Assembly (NCBI RefSeq): GCF_019097845.1
Contig: NZ_JAHRGM010000018.1
Coordinates: forward strand, 1 to 64,000
DNA: 64,000 nt
DNA from: Sphingobium sp. AS12
Lineage (GTDB): Bacteria; Pseudomonadota; Alphaproteobacteria; Sphingomonadales; Sphingomonadaceae
Direction: 5' to 3'
The notes under the pieces were generated by a model. That model ran no database searches, was not told the DNA's origin, and saw only the letters and a list, made by a program, of their open reading frames with translations. The position numbers were made by a program, and so were the translations under genes. Numbering within the stretch: the first letter of the stretch is position 1; every line of letters begins with the position of its first letter. Below, in pieces: positions 36,900-44,070 of this stretch.

Positions 36900-38932
36900 T
36901 GCTCATATCTCTTGCAATGAGCATTGCTGCAGCAGGGGCGGCCGGAACGCCGGTCGTTCCTGCCATAATCGACTGCCAATCGAACCTTGCGCCGCGCACT
37001 GCGCAGACCGAAAGGCGATCGGTCACGGACAAGGATTTGATCGAGACACTCGATCTTGGCTCCAATGCTGGCCTCGAGACAGGAAGCTTTTTTTCGGTCG
37101 GTCCTGACAGACGTGTTGCAGCGGCGATCCGTCGCGCAGACATTGACAGCAACAGCTATTGCACGGGCATCATGGTCATTGATGCTTCAGGTTCAGCGCG
37201 GCTGATCGATGCCGGCCCAGGCGCTGCCTTCTGGCGGTTCGACAATTTCTACGGCACCAACGGCTTTCCGACGGGCTCTCCCAAACTCATAACGCCCCGC
37301 TGGTCAAGCGACGGCCAGTCGCTTGGCTTTCTGAAATTTGTGGACGGCAAGCTTCAGCTCTGGCTCTGGCGCGATGGCAGCAAAGCGCGTGCCATAGCGG
37401 CGAATGATCAGGATATCATAGATTTTCGCTTCACCAAGGATGGCACCGCGCTTGTCTACAAGATACGGGACGAAGCCCAACAGCAGGCGATCCTCCGTTA
37501 TGAAGCCCTTCAGGGCTTTCATTATGATGAACGCAGCTTTCCCTTCTTCTCCAGTCGCCCCTTCCCCATCGGCAAGCCAGGCGATCTTCATCTGACAGCC
37601 TCACTGACGGACGGCAGCATTCACAAAGCCAGCAGCGATGAAATAGCCATGTTGTCGCCTAAGGCCAATGACGGACCGGAACCGATCATGGTGCCCAACA
37701 GCAAGGGCATATATCATATTGCCATGCAGTCGGGTCGCACTACCCTGACCTGCGCAAGCAGTCTATGCACAGATATCGAAGGCACACCCTGGCTCAGCGC
37801 GCCGAACATGATAGGCTATATGCGCCGCGAAGGCTGGGCAAAAGGGACGACGGCCATATATCAATGGTCACCGGGTGCGGCCGCCCCCCGACGCCTCTAT
37901 GCCACTACAGACCTGCTCATCGACTGCGCGCCATTCGGGCAAGATGTGCTGTGTGGCCGGGAAGGATCAAAGCGCCCACGCACGCTTGAACGGATCAATC
38001 TCAAAACACGCCGCTCATCGACTCTGTTCGATCCCAACCCTGCCTTTCATACCATTGCCCTTGGTCAGGTCGAGCGGCTGAACTGGAAAAATGATCGCGG
38101 TATCGAATGTTTCGGGGATCTCACCTATCCGCCAGATTATCAGCCTGGCAAAGCCTATCCGCTGGTCGTTGTGCAGTATGAAAGCCGCGGCTTTTTGCGC
38201 GGCGGCACAGGCGATGAATATCCGGTGCAACTTTTCGCACGCGCAGGCTATCTGGTCCTCACCGTCCAGCGGCCGCGCTCCCCTTTTTATGGCCTCGGCT
38301 TGGCGTCGATCGAACGACAACGCCTCCAGAACAAGGATTTTGTGGAGCGGCGCAGTATCCTGTCAGCGATCGAGACCAAGGTCAGCCAGCTCGTCGACGC
38401 CGGCATCGCCGATCCTGACCGTATCGGCATTACCGGTCTCAGCGATGGTTCGACCACCGTCCAGTTCGCTGCCTTGCACAGCCGTCTGTTTCGGGCGGCT
38501 GCAGTGAGTGGCTGTTGCTGGGAGCCGTCGCAGACCTGGATATCGGGGCCTGCGCTCCAAGCCCATTATCATGCACTCGGATGGCCTGCGTCTCCGCAAG
38601 ACGATATCCCGATGTGGCGGGATATCTCGCTCAGCCGCAATGCCAGCCATGTTGCCTTTCCTCTTCTTATCCAGGCAGCGGATGGCGAATATCGTGTGGC
38701 GTTAGAAGCCGTGCACGCCCTGCGGGCAGCAGCAAGCCCGGTGGATCTCTTCGTCTTTCCCGACGAAGCCCATATCAAACGTCATCCAGCGCAGCGGGCC
38801 AGTCTCTATGCCCGAAATCTTCGCTGGTTCGACTTCTGGCTACTTGGCAAGCGACCCGCCGGGAATGGCCCGGATGCACAGGAGGTATCACGATGGGCGG
38901 ATATGCAGAGGGCGTGGCCCAAGAAAGAATAG
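36899..38932 (+). CDS. atxE: lasso peptide isopeptidase (AtxE2-like, S9 family)
   Basis: A 677-residue secreted prolyl-oligopeptidase-fold protein: a signal peptide (about 1-20), a beta propeller (about 60-420) and a C-terminal alpha/beta hydrolase. Nucleophile Ser is in GITGLSDGSTTVQF (about 520), followed by RAAAVSGCCWEPSQTW, and the catalytic His is in DEAHIKRHPAQR (about 623-634), with an Asp just before. The same pattern defines AtxE2-type isopeptidases that cut the ring bond of astexin-like lasso peptides. It overlaps the receptor gene (TAATG) and converges with the cyclase gene. Confidence 0.85.
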   Translation: MLISLAMSIAAAGAAGTPVVPAIIDCQSNLAPRTAQTERRSVTDKDLIETLDLGSNAGLETGSFFSVGPDRRVAAAIRRADIDSNSYCTGIMVIDASGSARLIDAGPGAAFWRFDNFYGTNGFPTGSPKLITPRWSSDGQSLGFLKFVDGKLQLWLWRDGSKARAIAANDQDIIDFRFTKDGTALVYKIRDEAQQQAILRYEALQGFHYDERSFPFFSSRPFPIGKPGDLHLTASLTDGSIHKASSDEIAMLSPKANDGPEPIMVPNSKGIYHIAMQSGRTTLTCASSLCTDIEGTPWLSAPNMIGYMRREGWAKGTTAIYQWSPGAAAPRRLYATTDLLIDCAPFGQDVLCGREGSKRPRTLERINLKTRRSSTLFDPNPAFHTIALGQVERLNWKNDRGIECFGDLTYPPDYQPGKAYPLVVVQYESRGFLRGGTGDEYPVQLFARAGYLVLTVQRPRSPFYGLGLASIERQRLQNKDFVERRSILSAIETKVSQLVDAGIADPDRIGITGLSDGSTTVQFAALHSRLFRAAAVSGCCWEPSQTWISGPALQAHYHALGWPASPQDDIPMWRDISLSRNASHVAFPLLIQAADGEYRVALEAVHALRAAASPVDLFVFPDEAHIKRHPAQRASLYARNLRWFDFWLLGKRPAGNGPDAQEVSRWADMQRAWPKKE

Positions 38933-38959
38933 TCCCTCAGCGTCGCGCGAGGGCAGGCA

Positions 38960-38984
38960 GGCTGAGCGCTAAAGGCGCTCAGCC
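38960..38984. terminator. bidirectional terminator between converging lasso genes
   Basis: GGCTGAGCGC (38960-38969) and GCGCTCAGCC (38975-38984) form a perfect 10-bp stem with a 5-base loop. It sits between the isopeptidase and the cyclase gene and includes the cyclase stop codon. There is no T-run, so its strength is uncertain, but the position fits a shared end point. Confidence 0.6.
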
Positions 38985-40742
38985 CTCAATGCCGCGCCAA
39001 CCTGCGATCCAAGCCTCCATGTCGAGCAAGGTCAGGAGCCGGACGTAGGACAAGCCCATCGTTGGCCCGCGCGTCAGGGCCAGATCGATTGCGGCAGCAT
39101 CTACCAGCTGGCGACGGACAAGTTCTCCATCAAGAAGCCGCGCCCTGATCTCGGGGCCATTGCGTTCCAGCAGCTCCATCGCAAAGCCGCTAGGACTTCC
39201 CTTGCGCCTGCGTTCGCGCACCAACAGGGGTAACGCGTTGGCATAGGCACGGCGCGCTACCGCCCGGTCTCTACCGCCCTCCACCATTTTCCAGGTTGGA
39301 ATCGCAAGCGCCATCTCGACCACGGGCTGCGACATGAGCGGATTAACCATGGGCAGACCATAGACCCGCAGATAGCCTTCCAGATGGTTTTGGACCCGTA
39401 ATAGAAAGGCGACCTGCCCTGCTTTGCCGGGCCGGTCGACCCGTTGCATGTCCAGCCAGGCATGGGTCGGCGGATGCTGAATCATCTGCGCTGCGATTGC
39501 AGGTGAAAGCATCGATAGATTTAGTGTCCAACGATAGGGTCGGCGCATTGCACCGATGGCGCTTACCGCAGCCCGTGCAGCCGTCCAGACAGATGTCTCC
39601 GTGATCTGTCCAATGTCGCGAAGCGTACGCAGCGCCTCCAGCCCCGGCCCCTTAGCCCGCACACAGTCGAAAAATGGACGCACCGAACTGCTATTGTAGA
39701 AAACATTGTCACCTCCATTGCCGGTGAAGACGCTATCAGCCCCGATCTCGCTCGCCAGGCGCACCATGGCGGCATGATAGGCAACCTCGTGGATCTGCCC
39801 GATCGGCTTTGGAAAATGCCGCGCGACCGAGCAGGAGAGATCAATGTCATGATGATCATAAAATGGCTCATGCAGCCGCGCGTCGACGGCTTCTGACATG
39901 GCGCGCGCATAGTCGCGCTCATCGCCATTTGCATTGGCTGTCACCATCGTCGCACAATGAAAATCACGTCTGCTTGTCGCGAGCGCGGCAACGACGATCG
40001 AGGAATCAAGCCCGCCCGAAAGGGTCGCTAATGCGCGATCGGACGTCGACGCCCAAGAGGCAACGCAATGATCGACCGTACGCCTCAGCCTTTCCGCCTG
40101 AAGTTCCTCGTCCCATATGTCCGGCGGCGCCATATGATCCCGGGGCGACCAGAATGTCTCAGGCTCACGCATGTCCGGCAGGAACCTGCGCAACGTTCCT
40201 GGCAACAACTCCTCAAGCCCTTCGATCGCTGTCGACGTGCAGGGCAGATCCTTGGCAACAAGATAGCGCGGTATTGTCTCCCAGGCGATAGCGGGTTTCA
40301 GGAGTCCGGCCCTAACGAGAAGCCCAGCATCGGAGGTCAAAACCCAACCCAAATCGGTCTTGAGACAATAGCAGGGCATGGCGCCACCGGGATCGCGGGC
40401 GACGCTGATATGTCCTCCCTCCACCAGCACTGCAATATAACCGCCCCAGAATCGACGAGACAAGAGATCGAGCCGGTCTGCACCTGCCAGTTCTTCCAGC
40501 CATTTGTCGTCCTGTGGCAATATCCTTCGCGACGGGCCATGGCGCGCGAAAAGAGTGCCAATGAGCGCTCCCCCGCTGCCGGGCAGTGGCAGGACCATGT
40601 CATGGGCGGTGCCAAGGATTGCAAATCCGTCGCCCTTTGTTACCAAATAGAGGCCGGTGCGCTCGGCGATATGGTCGATGCACGCGCCGCTCTGGCTTGT
40701 CGCGTCCGAACCGAGCAACAGGATGTAGCGGCCCAGAGTCAT
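38979..40742 (-). CDS. lasso peptide cyclase (C protein, asparagine-synthetase-like)
   Basis: A 587-residue protein. The C-terminal synthetase domain has the ATP pyrophosphatase motif LATLSGGLDSSIVVAAL (about 246-262) that adenylates the ring Asp so that the core N-terminus can attack it. The N-terminal glutaminase-like domain has no Cys at position 2 (MTLGRYILLLG), as is normal in lasso cyclases, which use no glutamine. The start overlaps the stop of the B gene (ATGA). It acts with B on the precursor at 41473-41607. Confidence 0.88.
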   Translation of the reverse strand: MTLGRYILLLGSDATSQSGACIDHIAERTGLYLVTKGDGFAILGTAHDMVLPLPGSGGALIGTLFARHGPSRRILPQDDKWLEELAGADRLDLLSRRFWGGYIAVLVEGGHISVARDPGGAMPCYCLKTDLGWVLTSDAGLLVRAGLLKPAIAWETIPRYLVAKDLPCTSTAIEGLEELLPGTLRRFLPDMREPETFWSPRDHMAPPDIWDEELQAERLRRTVDHCVASWASTSDRALATLSGGLDSSIVVAALATSRRDFHCATMVTANANGDERDYARAMSEAVDARLHEPFYDHHDIDLSCSVARHFPKPIGQIHEVAYHAAMVRLASEIGADSVFTGNGGDNVFYNSSSVRPFFDCVRAKGPGLEALRTLRDIGQITETSVWTAARAAVSAIGAMRRPYRWTLNLSMLSPAIAAQMIQHPPTHAWLDMQRVDRPGKAGQVAFLLRVQNHLEGYLRVYGLPMVNPLMSQPVVEMALAIPTWKMVEGGRDRAVARRAYANALPLLVRERRRKGSPSGFAMELLERNGPEIRARLLDGELVRRQLVDAAAIDLALTRGPTMGLSYVRLLTLLDMEAWIAGWRGIEG

Positions 40743-41395
40743 ATCGCGAGTAGCGGCTCGAATGGCCGGACATTCTCCAGCCGGTCATTAAGAACGCAGT
40801 CACCTGCCTGGACCCAGCAATGGGCCGAGAATGGCGCCGCGCTGACGCCCAGCACCAGTCGTGCTTCCATGCCCGCGCCTCGCACCACATGCAGAAATGC
40901 GATCGAGCTCGTCAGACAATGGCCCGCGCGCCAACGCAGCGCCCTGCAGGCCAAGAAAGCTGAGCAGATGTCGATCCACATCGCTAATTGTGGCGTGTCC
41001 CATTCGATAGGCCCGATCGGCCCCTCTTCCCTGATCTGCGCGATAATGACGCCCAACGCTGTCGTCTTGAGCCTGATCGCCGCCCTCAGCTGCGCCAGGA
41101 TGAAAACAAGACTTTGCCGGGAAAAAGGTGACCGGACGACGGGATGTATTTCACGCAGCGCGCGAGGGACCGCAGCAGGCAGAATTGGCGCTGACTGCGC
41201 AGCGGTCTCTAAGAGAATGCCAGCGTGAATGAGCTGGGGCAGCACTTGGGTCTGCGCATTGCCGCGCACAAGTTGCTGAAATGCCTCATCCCACTGAGGA
41301 TGCAGCCCGAAATAGCGATCGGCGTCGACATCAAGGAAGATCGCCCGACCACCGGTTATGCAGAAGGAGAGTCCCTCTCTTAGCCTATACCCCAT
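40739..41395 (-). CDS. lasso peptide B protein (RRE plus transglutaminase-like protease)
   Basis: A 218-residue fusion. Residues about 1-85 are a PqqD-like RRE that binds the leader (YRLREGLSFCITGGRAIFLD, ADRYFGL, LIHAGIL); residues about 100-218 are the papain/transglutaminase-like protease with Cys in RAGHCLTSSIAFL, His in SAHCWVQAGDCVLND and a following Asp. This one-protein form is usual in Proteobacteria (McjB, AtxB). GGAG lies seven bases before the ATG at 41395. The cyclase gene follows in ATGA overlap. Confidence 0.88.
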   Translation of the reverse strand: MGYRLREGLSFCITGGRAIFLDVDADRYFGLHPQWDEAFQQLVRGNAQTQVLPQLIHAGILLETAAQSAPILPAAVPRALREIHPVVRSPFSRQSLVFILAQLRAAIRLKTTALGVIIAQIREEGPIGPIEWDTPQLAMWIDICSAFLACRALRWRAGHCLTSSIAFLHVVRGAGMEARLVLGVSAAPFSAHCWVQAGDCVLNDRLENVRPFEPLLAI

Positions 41396-41429
41396 GCGAT
41401 CACTCCGCGCTGGCTGGTCTTGCTACAAA

Positions 41430-41465
41430 GAGGCGCGCATCCTCCGTGAAGAAAATGCGCGCCTC
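41430..41465 (-). terminator. 11-bp hairpin between lasso A and B genes
   Basis: GAGGCGCGCAT and ATGCGCGCCTC form a perfect 11-bp stem around a 14-base loop, in the 77-bp gap between the precursor stop and the B start. No strong T-run follows. Hairpins in this place occur in other proteobacterial lasso operons, where they keep precursor mRNA in excess over the maturation genes; that role is inferred here. Confidence 0.65.
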
Positions 41466-41472
41466 CCGCCGG

Positions 41473-41607
41473 TCAGTCGTCGGCGATCCCCAACTGACGG
41501 ACCTGACCGCCTATATTGTCGGAATCGTCGAGCGCAGCGCCCTTTGTTTCGACCGAGGCAGCGCCCAGATCGACAACCAGTGTTTCATGTTCGATGATGC
41601 TCGTCAT
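41473..41607 (-). CDS. lasso peptide precursor (A gene)
   Basis: A 44-residue precursor that I found by reading the minus strand upstream of the B gene. Leader residues 1-22 (MTSIIEHETLVVDLG, ending SVETK) have Thr at the -2 position, as B enzymes require. The core, residues 23-44, begins GAALDDSD and ends GIADD; Gly1 and Asp8 are the only possible ring pair for a 7-9-residue ring, since residues 7 and 9 are Ser and Asn. The tail segment GQVRQLGIADD resembles that of astexin-2 (GQFRDQLGLSAD). GGAG lies six bases before the ATG at 41607; ATG at 41613 and 41619 are possible but less well placed. Confidence 0.85.
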   Translation of the reverse strand: MTSIIEHETLVVDLGAASVETKGAALDDSDNIGGQVRQLGIADD

Positions 41608-41679
41608 GTTCATCTCCATCACAAAGCCGCACTATTTGCGGCGTCCATAATGGTAGGCGACATTTGCCATATATCAGAT

Positions 41680-41710
41680 CTTATAAGCGCCCATTTTGAC
41701 AGCTTATACG
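41680..41710. promoter_or_regulatory. inverted repeat upstream of lasso A (operator candidate)
   Basis: CTTATAAGC (41680-41688) and GCTTATACG (41702-41710) are inverted copies with one mismatch, 13 bases apart, 73-103 bases upstream of the precursor start. They lie in the gap between the GntR gene and the A gene, so they could bind that regulator or an ECF sigma-linked factor. Seen in sequence; function is inferred. Confidence 0.45.
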
Positions 41711-41778
41711 CTTGCTTTGTCAGCTGACTTACAGACTGGTAGTCTCCGACCTGTTAAGCCGTTAATTTAATGGAACTG

Positions 41779-42408
41779 CTAAATGGACACTGCTCTGGTA
41801 GCAGCCAATGAAATCTCATCAGCGCGTAACAGGCGTCGACGGTGATATTGCCACATCGCGACACGCGTCGCATTTCTGTTGCCCGAACGGGTGACGTTCC
41901 AGAGTGTCGCGAGTTCTTCACCGTGCCGTCCGATCCCCCCCTCATGCAGCCGCATGATGGCGAGTCGCTCTCCCGCCTGGATGATGGCGTCGAGATGCTC
42001 GCCATTGGGCGAACAGCCTGCCAGCAACGCGAAGAAGTCGGCCGCAGCGGCGGCGATGACAGCACCATCTGCTCTTTTGTTGACTAAGGCGACAGGCGGA
42101 GCGCCAATTTCATCGAAGCGGATCATCACCTTCACGATCAGGCGAACAATGTCGGCATGCCAACTATAGAGATGAAAGGCGCTGCGCCTGCTAAGGGTCG
42201 GAATCGCGAAGCCGCCACCGCCCTGCATGTCGACAAGTCGCTCGCCGACCAGGCGATTCAAAGCATCGCGGACCGGGGAAATACTGGTGCCGAACCTCTC
42301 GGCAAGGGTCTGGGCGACTAATGGCAGGCCCGGCTGAACCTTGCCTGCCATGATCAGCTGCTTGATCTCCCGGTGAACCCGGGCGGCCGTATAGGCGTCA
42401 GGCGCCAT
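41779..42408 (-). CDS. GntR family transcriptional regulator
   Basis: A 209-residue regulator: an N-terminal winged helix (ARVHREIKQLIMAGKVQPG, LAERFGTSISPVRDALNRLVGERLV; about 9-62) and an all-helical FCD-type C-terminal domain. The gene lies directly upstream of the lasso precursor gene on the same strand, and 8 bases after the XRE-type gene. It may repress or induce the lasso operon; the ligand is unknown. AGGTGG precedes the start. Confidence 0.8.
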   Translation of the reverse strand: MAPDAYTAARVHREIKQLIMAGKVQPGLPLVAQTLAERFGTSISPVRDALNRLVGERLVDMQGGGGFAIPTLSRRSAFHLYSWHADIVRLIVKVMIRFDEIGAPPVALVNKRADGAVIAAAAADFFALLAGCSPNGEHLDAIIQAGERLAIMRLHEGGIGRHGEELATLWNVTRSGNRNATRVAMWQYHRRRLLRADEISLAATRAVSI

Positions 42409-42416
42409 GTCGCCAC

Positions 42417-42839
42417 CTATGCTGCAGAGCCTGAGTCTACCGGACCATTTTGCCCACCACCCGTCGGGCGGAGAAAGGCCCGCAGGCTCAGGCCGGATAT
42501 AAATTCTATGCAGCGGGCTTCGAGTTCATACATGTCATCGAGGAAAAAATGGCGTGGAAAGTGCATATGATGCTCCAGAAACAGCATGGGAATGAGGAGA
42601 TGCGCCGCCGAAAGGCCAAGGGCGTGCGTGCAGGCGACATGATCGTCGAAACGGGACTTCGGGTTGCCCGCCTCGATTTCGCGCAGCCAGCGCACGCCGA
42701 TCCCGACATCGGCGGCAAGTTGCTGTTGGGTTATACGATGGCGCCTGCGCCGTTCTTCAATGCGGCGACCAGAGATCGACTTGACCTCGGCCAGTATCGA
42801 CGCCCCCTCTTCAAAGGCGCCGCCTTGAGATGAGATCAT
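42417..42839 (-). CDS. XRE-type helix-turn-helix regulator
   Basis: A 140-residue protein with a Cro/C1-type HTH at about 24-80 (GRRIEERRRRHRITQQQLAADVGI, VRWLREIEAGNPKSRF) and a C-terminal helix-rich tail of unknown role. GGAGG lies five bases before the ATG. It forms an operon with the GntR gene, and a perfect 15-bp palindrome lies 66 bases upstream. Likely controls its own operon and perhaps the lasso genes or the adjacent tra region. Confidence 0.75.
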   Translation of the reverse strand: MISSQGGAFEEGASILAEVKSISGRRIEERRRRHRITQQQLAADVGIGVRWLREIEAGNPKSRFDDHVACTHALGLSAAHLLIPMLFLEHHMHFPRHFFLDDMYELEARCIEFISGLSLRAFLRPTGGGQNGPVDSGSAA

Positions 42840-42904
42840 CAGGTCCTCCCTGATCGCGTCTCAAAGCGTCCATGCACGTTCCAACGACCGCAGATTCGCG
42901 TGGA

Positions 42905-42919
42905 TGACGCAATGCGTCA
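42905..42919. promoter_or_regulatory. perfect palindrome upstream of XRE gene
   Basis: TGACGCA-A-TGCGTCA, a perfect 7-1-7 palindrome, 66-80 bases upstream of the XRE start codon, AT-rich on one side (AAATATATTCG). It has the size of a Cro/C1 operator. Confidence 0.5.
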
Positions 42920-43017
42920 AATATATTCGTTTCCATTTTGAGAGTATCGATTTTCACCGTGGCGCAGTCGCGTGCTCGGTATAGGCAGACATGGCGTTCC
43001 AGTGCCGCCTTTGTTCT

Positions 43018-43036
43018 GATCGGATCGGATCGGATC
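43018..43036. repeat. short GATCG tandem repeat
   Basis: Three full copies of GATCG plus GATC (19 bases) in the gap between the XRE gene and the next minus-strand gene. Possibly a slipped-strand region or iterated half-sites; each unit also carries a GATC. Confidence 0.5.
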
Positions 43037-43062
43037 ATATCTCTCGCTGTCGCTCGACCCTG

Positions 43063-43482
43063 CTATTTTTTTGCGATGGCCGCCTGAACGCGCTGCCACG
43101 CCTTTGCCAGCTCATGTTCTTCGCAGCTTTCCATCAGCGCGATCGCCAGATTGTGCAATGCCCCTGCAGAGAGACGGACACCGATCAAATCCGATTCCGC
43201 GAGCCGATGGAGGATGGAGTCCGTCGCGCCATTGAGCGCAGCGGTTGCACCCACAAAATGCTCGCATTTGCCTGCCAGGCGCTTGAGCGATGGCATTGCC
43301 AGCTCTGCCACGAGCGCGTCGGTTTCCACATTTTCCATGAGCATCACCGCAACGCCGAGGGTTGCGCCATAGGGAATGAAGCTCCTGGCGATCCGGGCGA
43401 GACGGTGGTGCTGGGCAAGGAACAGGTCTGTCCCCTCTTCCGACAAGCGCAGCCGGTACGTCCGCGAACGATGCCCTGTCAT
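43063..43482 (-). CDS. hypothetical protein, possible wing-helix remnant at start
   Basis: A 139-residue protein. The start MTGHRSRTYRLRLSEEGTDLFLAQHHRLARIA recalls the wing and following helix of MarR-type regulators, then a mostly helical part with repeating Leu/Ala pattern to the end (ELAKAWQRVQAAIAKK). No helix-turn-helix lies inside this frame; one might be formed by the short frame just upstream (43479-43613), which ends in ATGA overlap with this start. Divergent from the tra operon. Function unknown; a regulator is plausible. Confidence 0.55.
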   Translation of the reverse strand: MTGHRSRTYRLRLSEEGTDLFLAQHHRLARIARSFIPYGATLGVAVMLMENVETDALVAELAMPSLKRLAGKCEHFVGATAALNGATDSILHRLAESDLIGVRLSAGALHNLAIALMESCEEHELAKAWQRVQAAIAKK

Positions 43483-43613
43483 GCCTCAAGCCCTTTGCGA
43501 TTCGGGTGGATGACCCCCTGATCAAGACGACCGAGCGCGAATTTGAAGTCGCTCACCTCCAATTTTTTCTCAAGGTTGCCCAAAAAGCGGCACTGAGATG
43601 CCGAAAGCGGCAC
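43479..43613 (-). CDS. 44-codon frame overlapping the palindrome
   Basis: Starts GTG at 43613 in the middle of the 54-bp palindrome; codes VPLSASQCRFLGNLEKK then a helix-rich segment ending HPNRKGLEA, and stops in ATGA overlap with the 43482 gene. The sequence is protein-like (amphipathic helices, ends at a coupled start), and the DNA-binding look of the joined product suggests that the two frames were once one gene. No clear ribosome site is seen. Could also be a short leader peptide or chance. Confidence 0.35.
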   Translation of the reverse strand: MPLSASQCRFLGNLEKKLEVSDFKFALGRLDQGVIHPNRKGLEA

Positions 43614-43642
43614 TTCAGTGCCGCTTTCGGCATCTCAGTGCC
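43589..43642. repeat. 54-bp perfect inverted repeat before the tra operon
   Basis: Left arm 43589-43614 and right arm 43617-43642 are exact reverse complements over 26 bases with a 2-base centre. Each arm holds a GGCACTGAGATGCC-like unit and AAAGCGG/CCGCTTT. It lies between the divergent 43482 gene and the first tra-operon gene. Candidates are an operator, an oriT-associated repeat or an RNA hairpin; it cannot be decided by eye. Confidence 0.85.
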
Positions 43643-43794
43643 CTCCCCATTGCGACCCTGAAAAAGCTGGCGCAACTGATGGCCATCGCGATGCGGACGA
43701 CAAATTTCAGACTGCTTCGGCAGAGAAAAGCCAAGCCTGGCCGTCATCTTGCATCGCACCGGAGGGCTGAACGCCTTAGCAACAGGAGACCTAT

Positions 43795-44070
43795 ATGAGA
43801 CTGGCAATTGGGCCTGCCGTTGCGGCAGGGATGGTATCGGCCGCCTTGCTGGTGCCGACAATCGGGTGGGCGCGCCCGGCGGCAATGCCGGTGGCCCTTA
43901 CACCCCTGGCGCATCTCGATATCGGAGAGGCGAAGGGGCAATTTGTTATCCGTCCTATACCGGCTGCATCCCGGACCTCGCCTGATCTTTTGCCGATTGG
44001 CGTATCGATCAGGATCGATGCACGCCTCATTGAGGCCCAGGCCCGGCGTTACGGGGAACTGGTCCGATGA
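43795..44070 (+). CDS. small secreted protein heading the tra operon
   Basis: A 91-residue protein with an N-terminal signal peptide (about 1-26, MRLAIGPAVAAGMVSAALLV, cut after GWARP-like residues). No family recognised. AGGAG lies six bases before the ATG, and the stop overlaps the dsbC start (ATGA), so it belongs to the tra operon. It may be a periplasmic assembly factor. Confidence 0.65.
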   Translation: MRLAIGPAVAAGMVSAALLVPTIGWARPAAMPVALTPLAHLDIGEAKGQFVIRPIPAASRTSPDLLPIGVSIRIDARLIEAQARRYGELVR

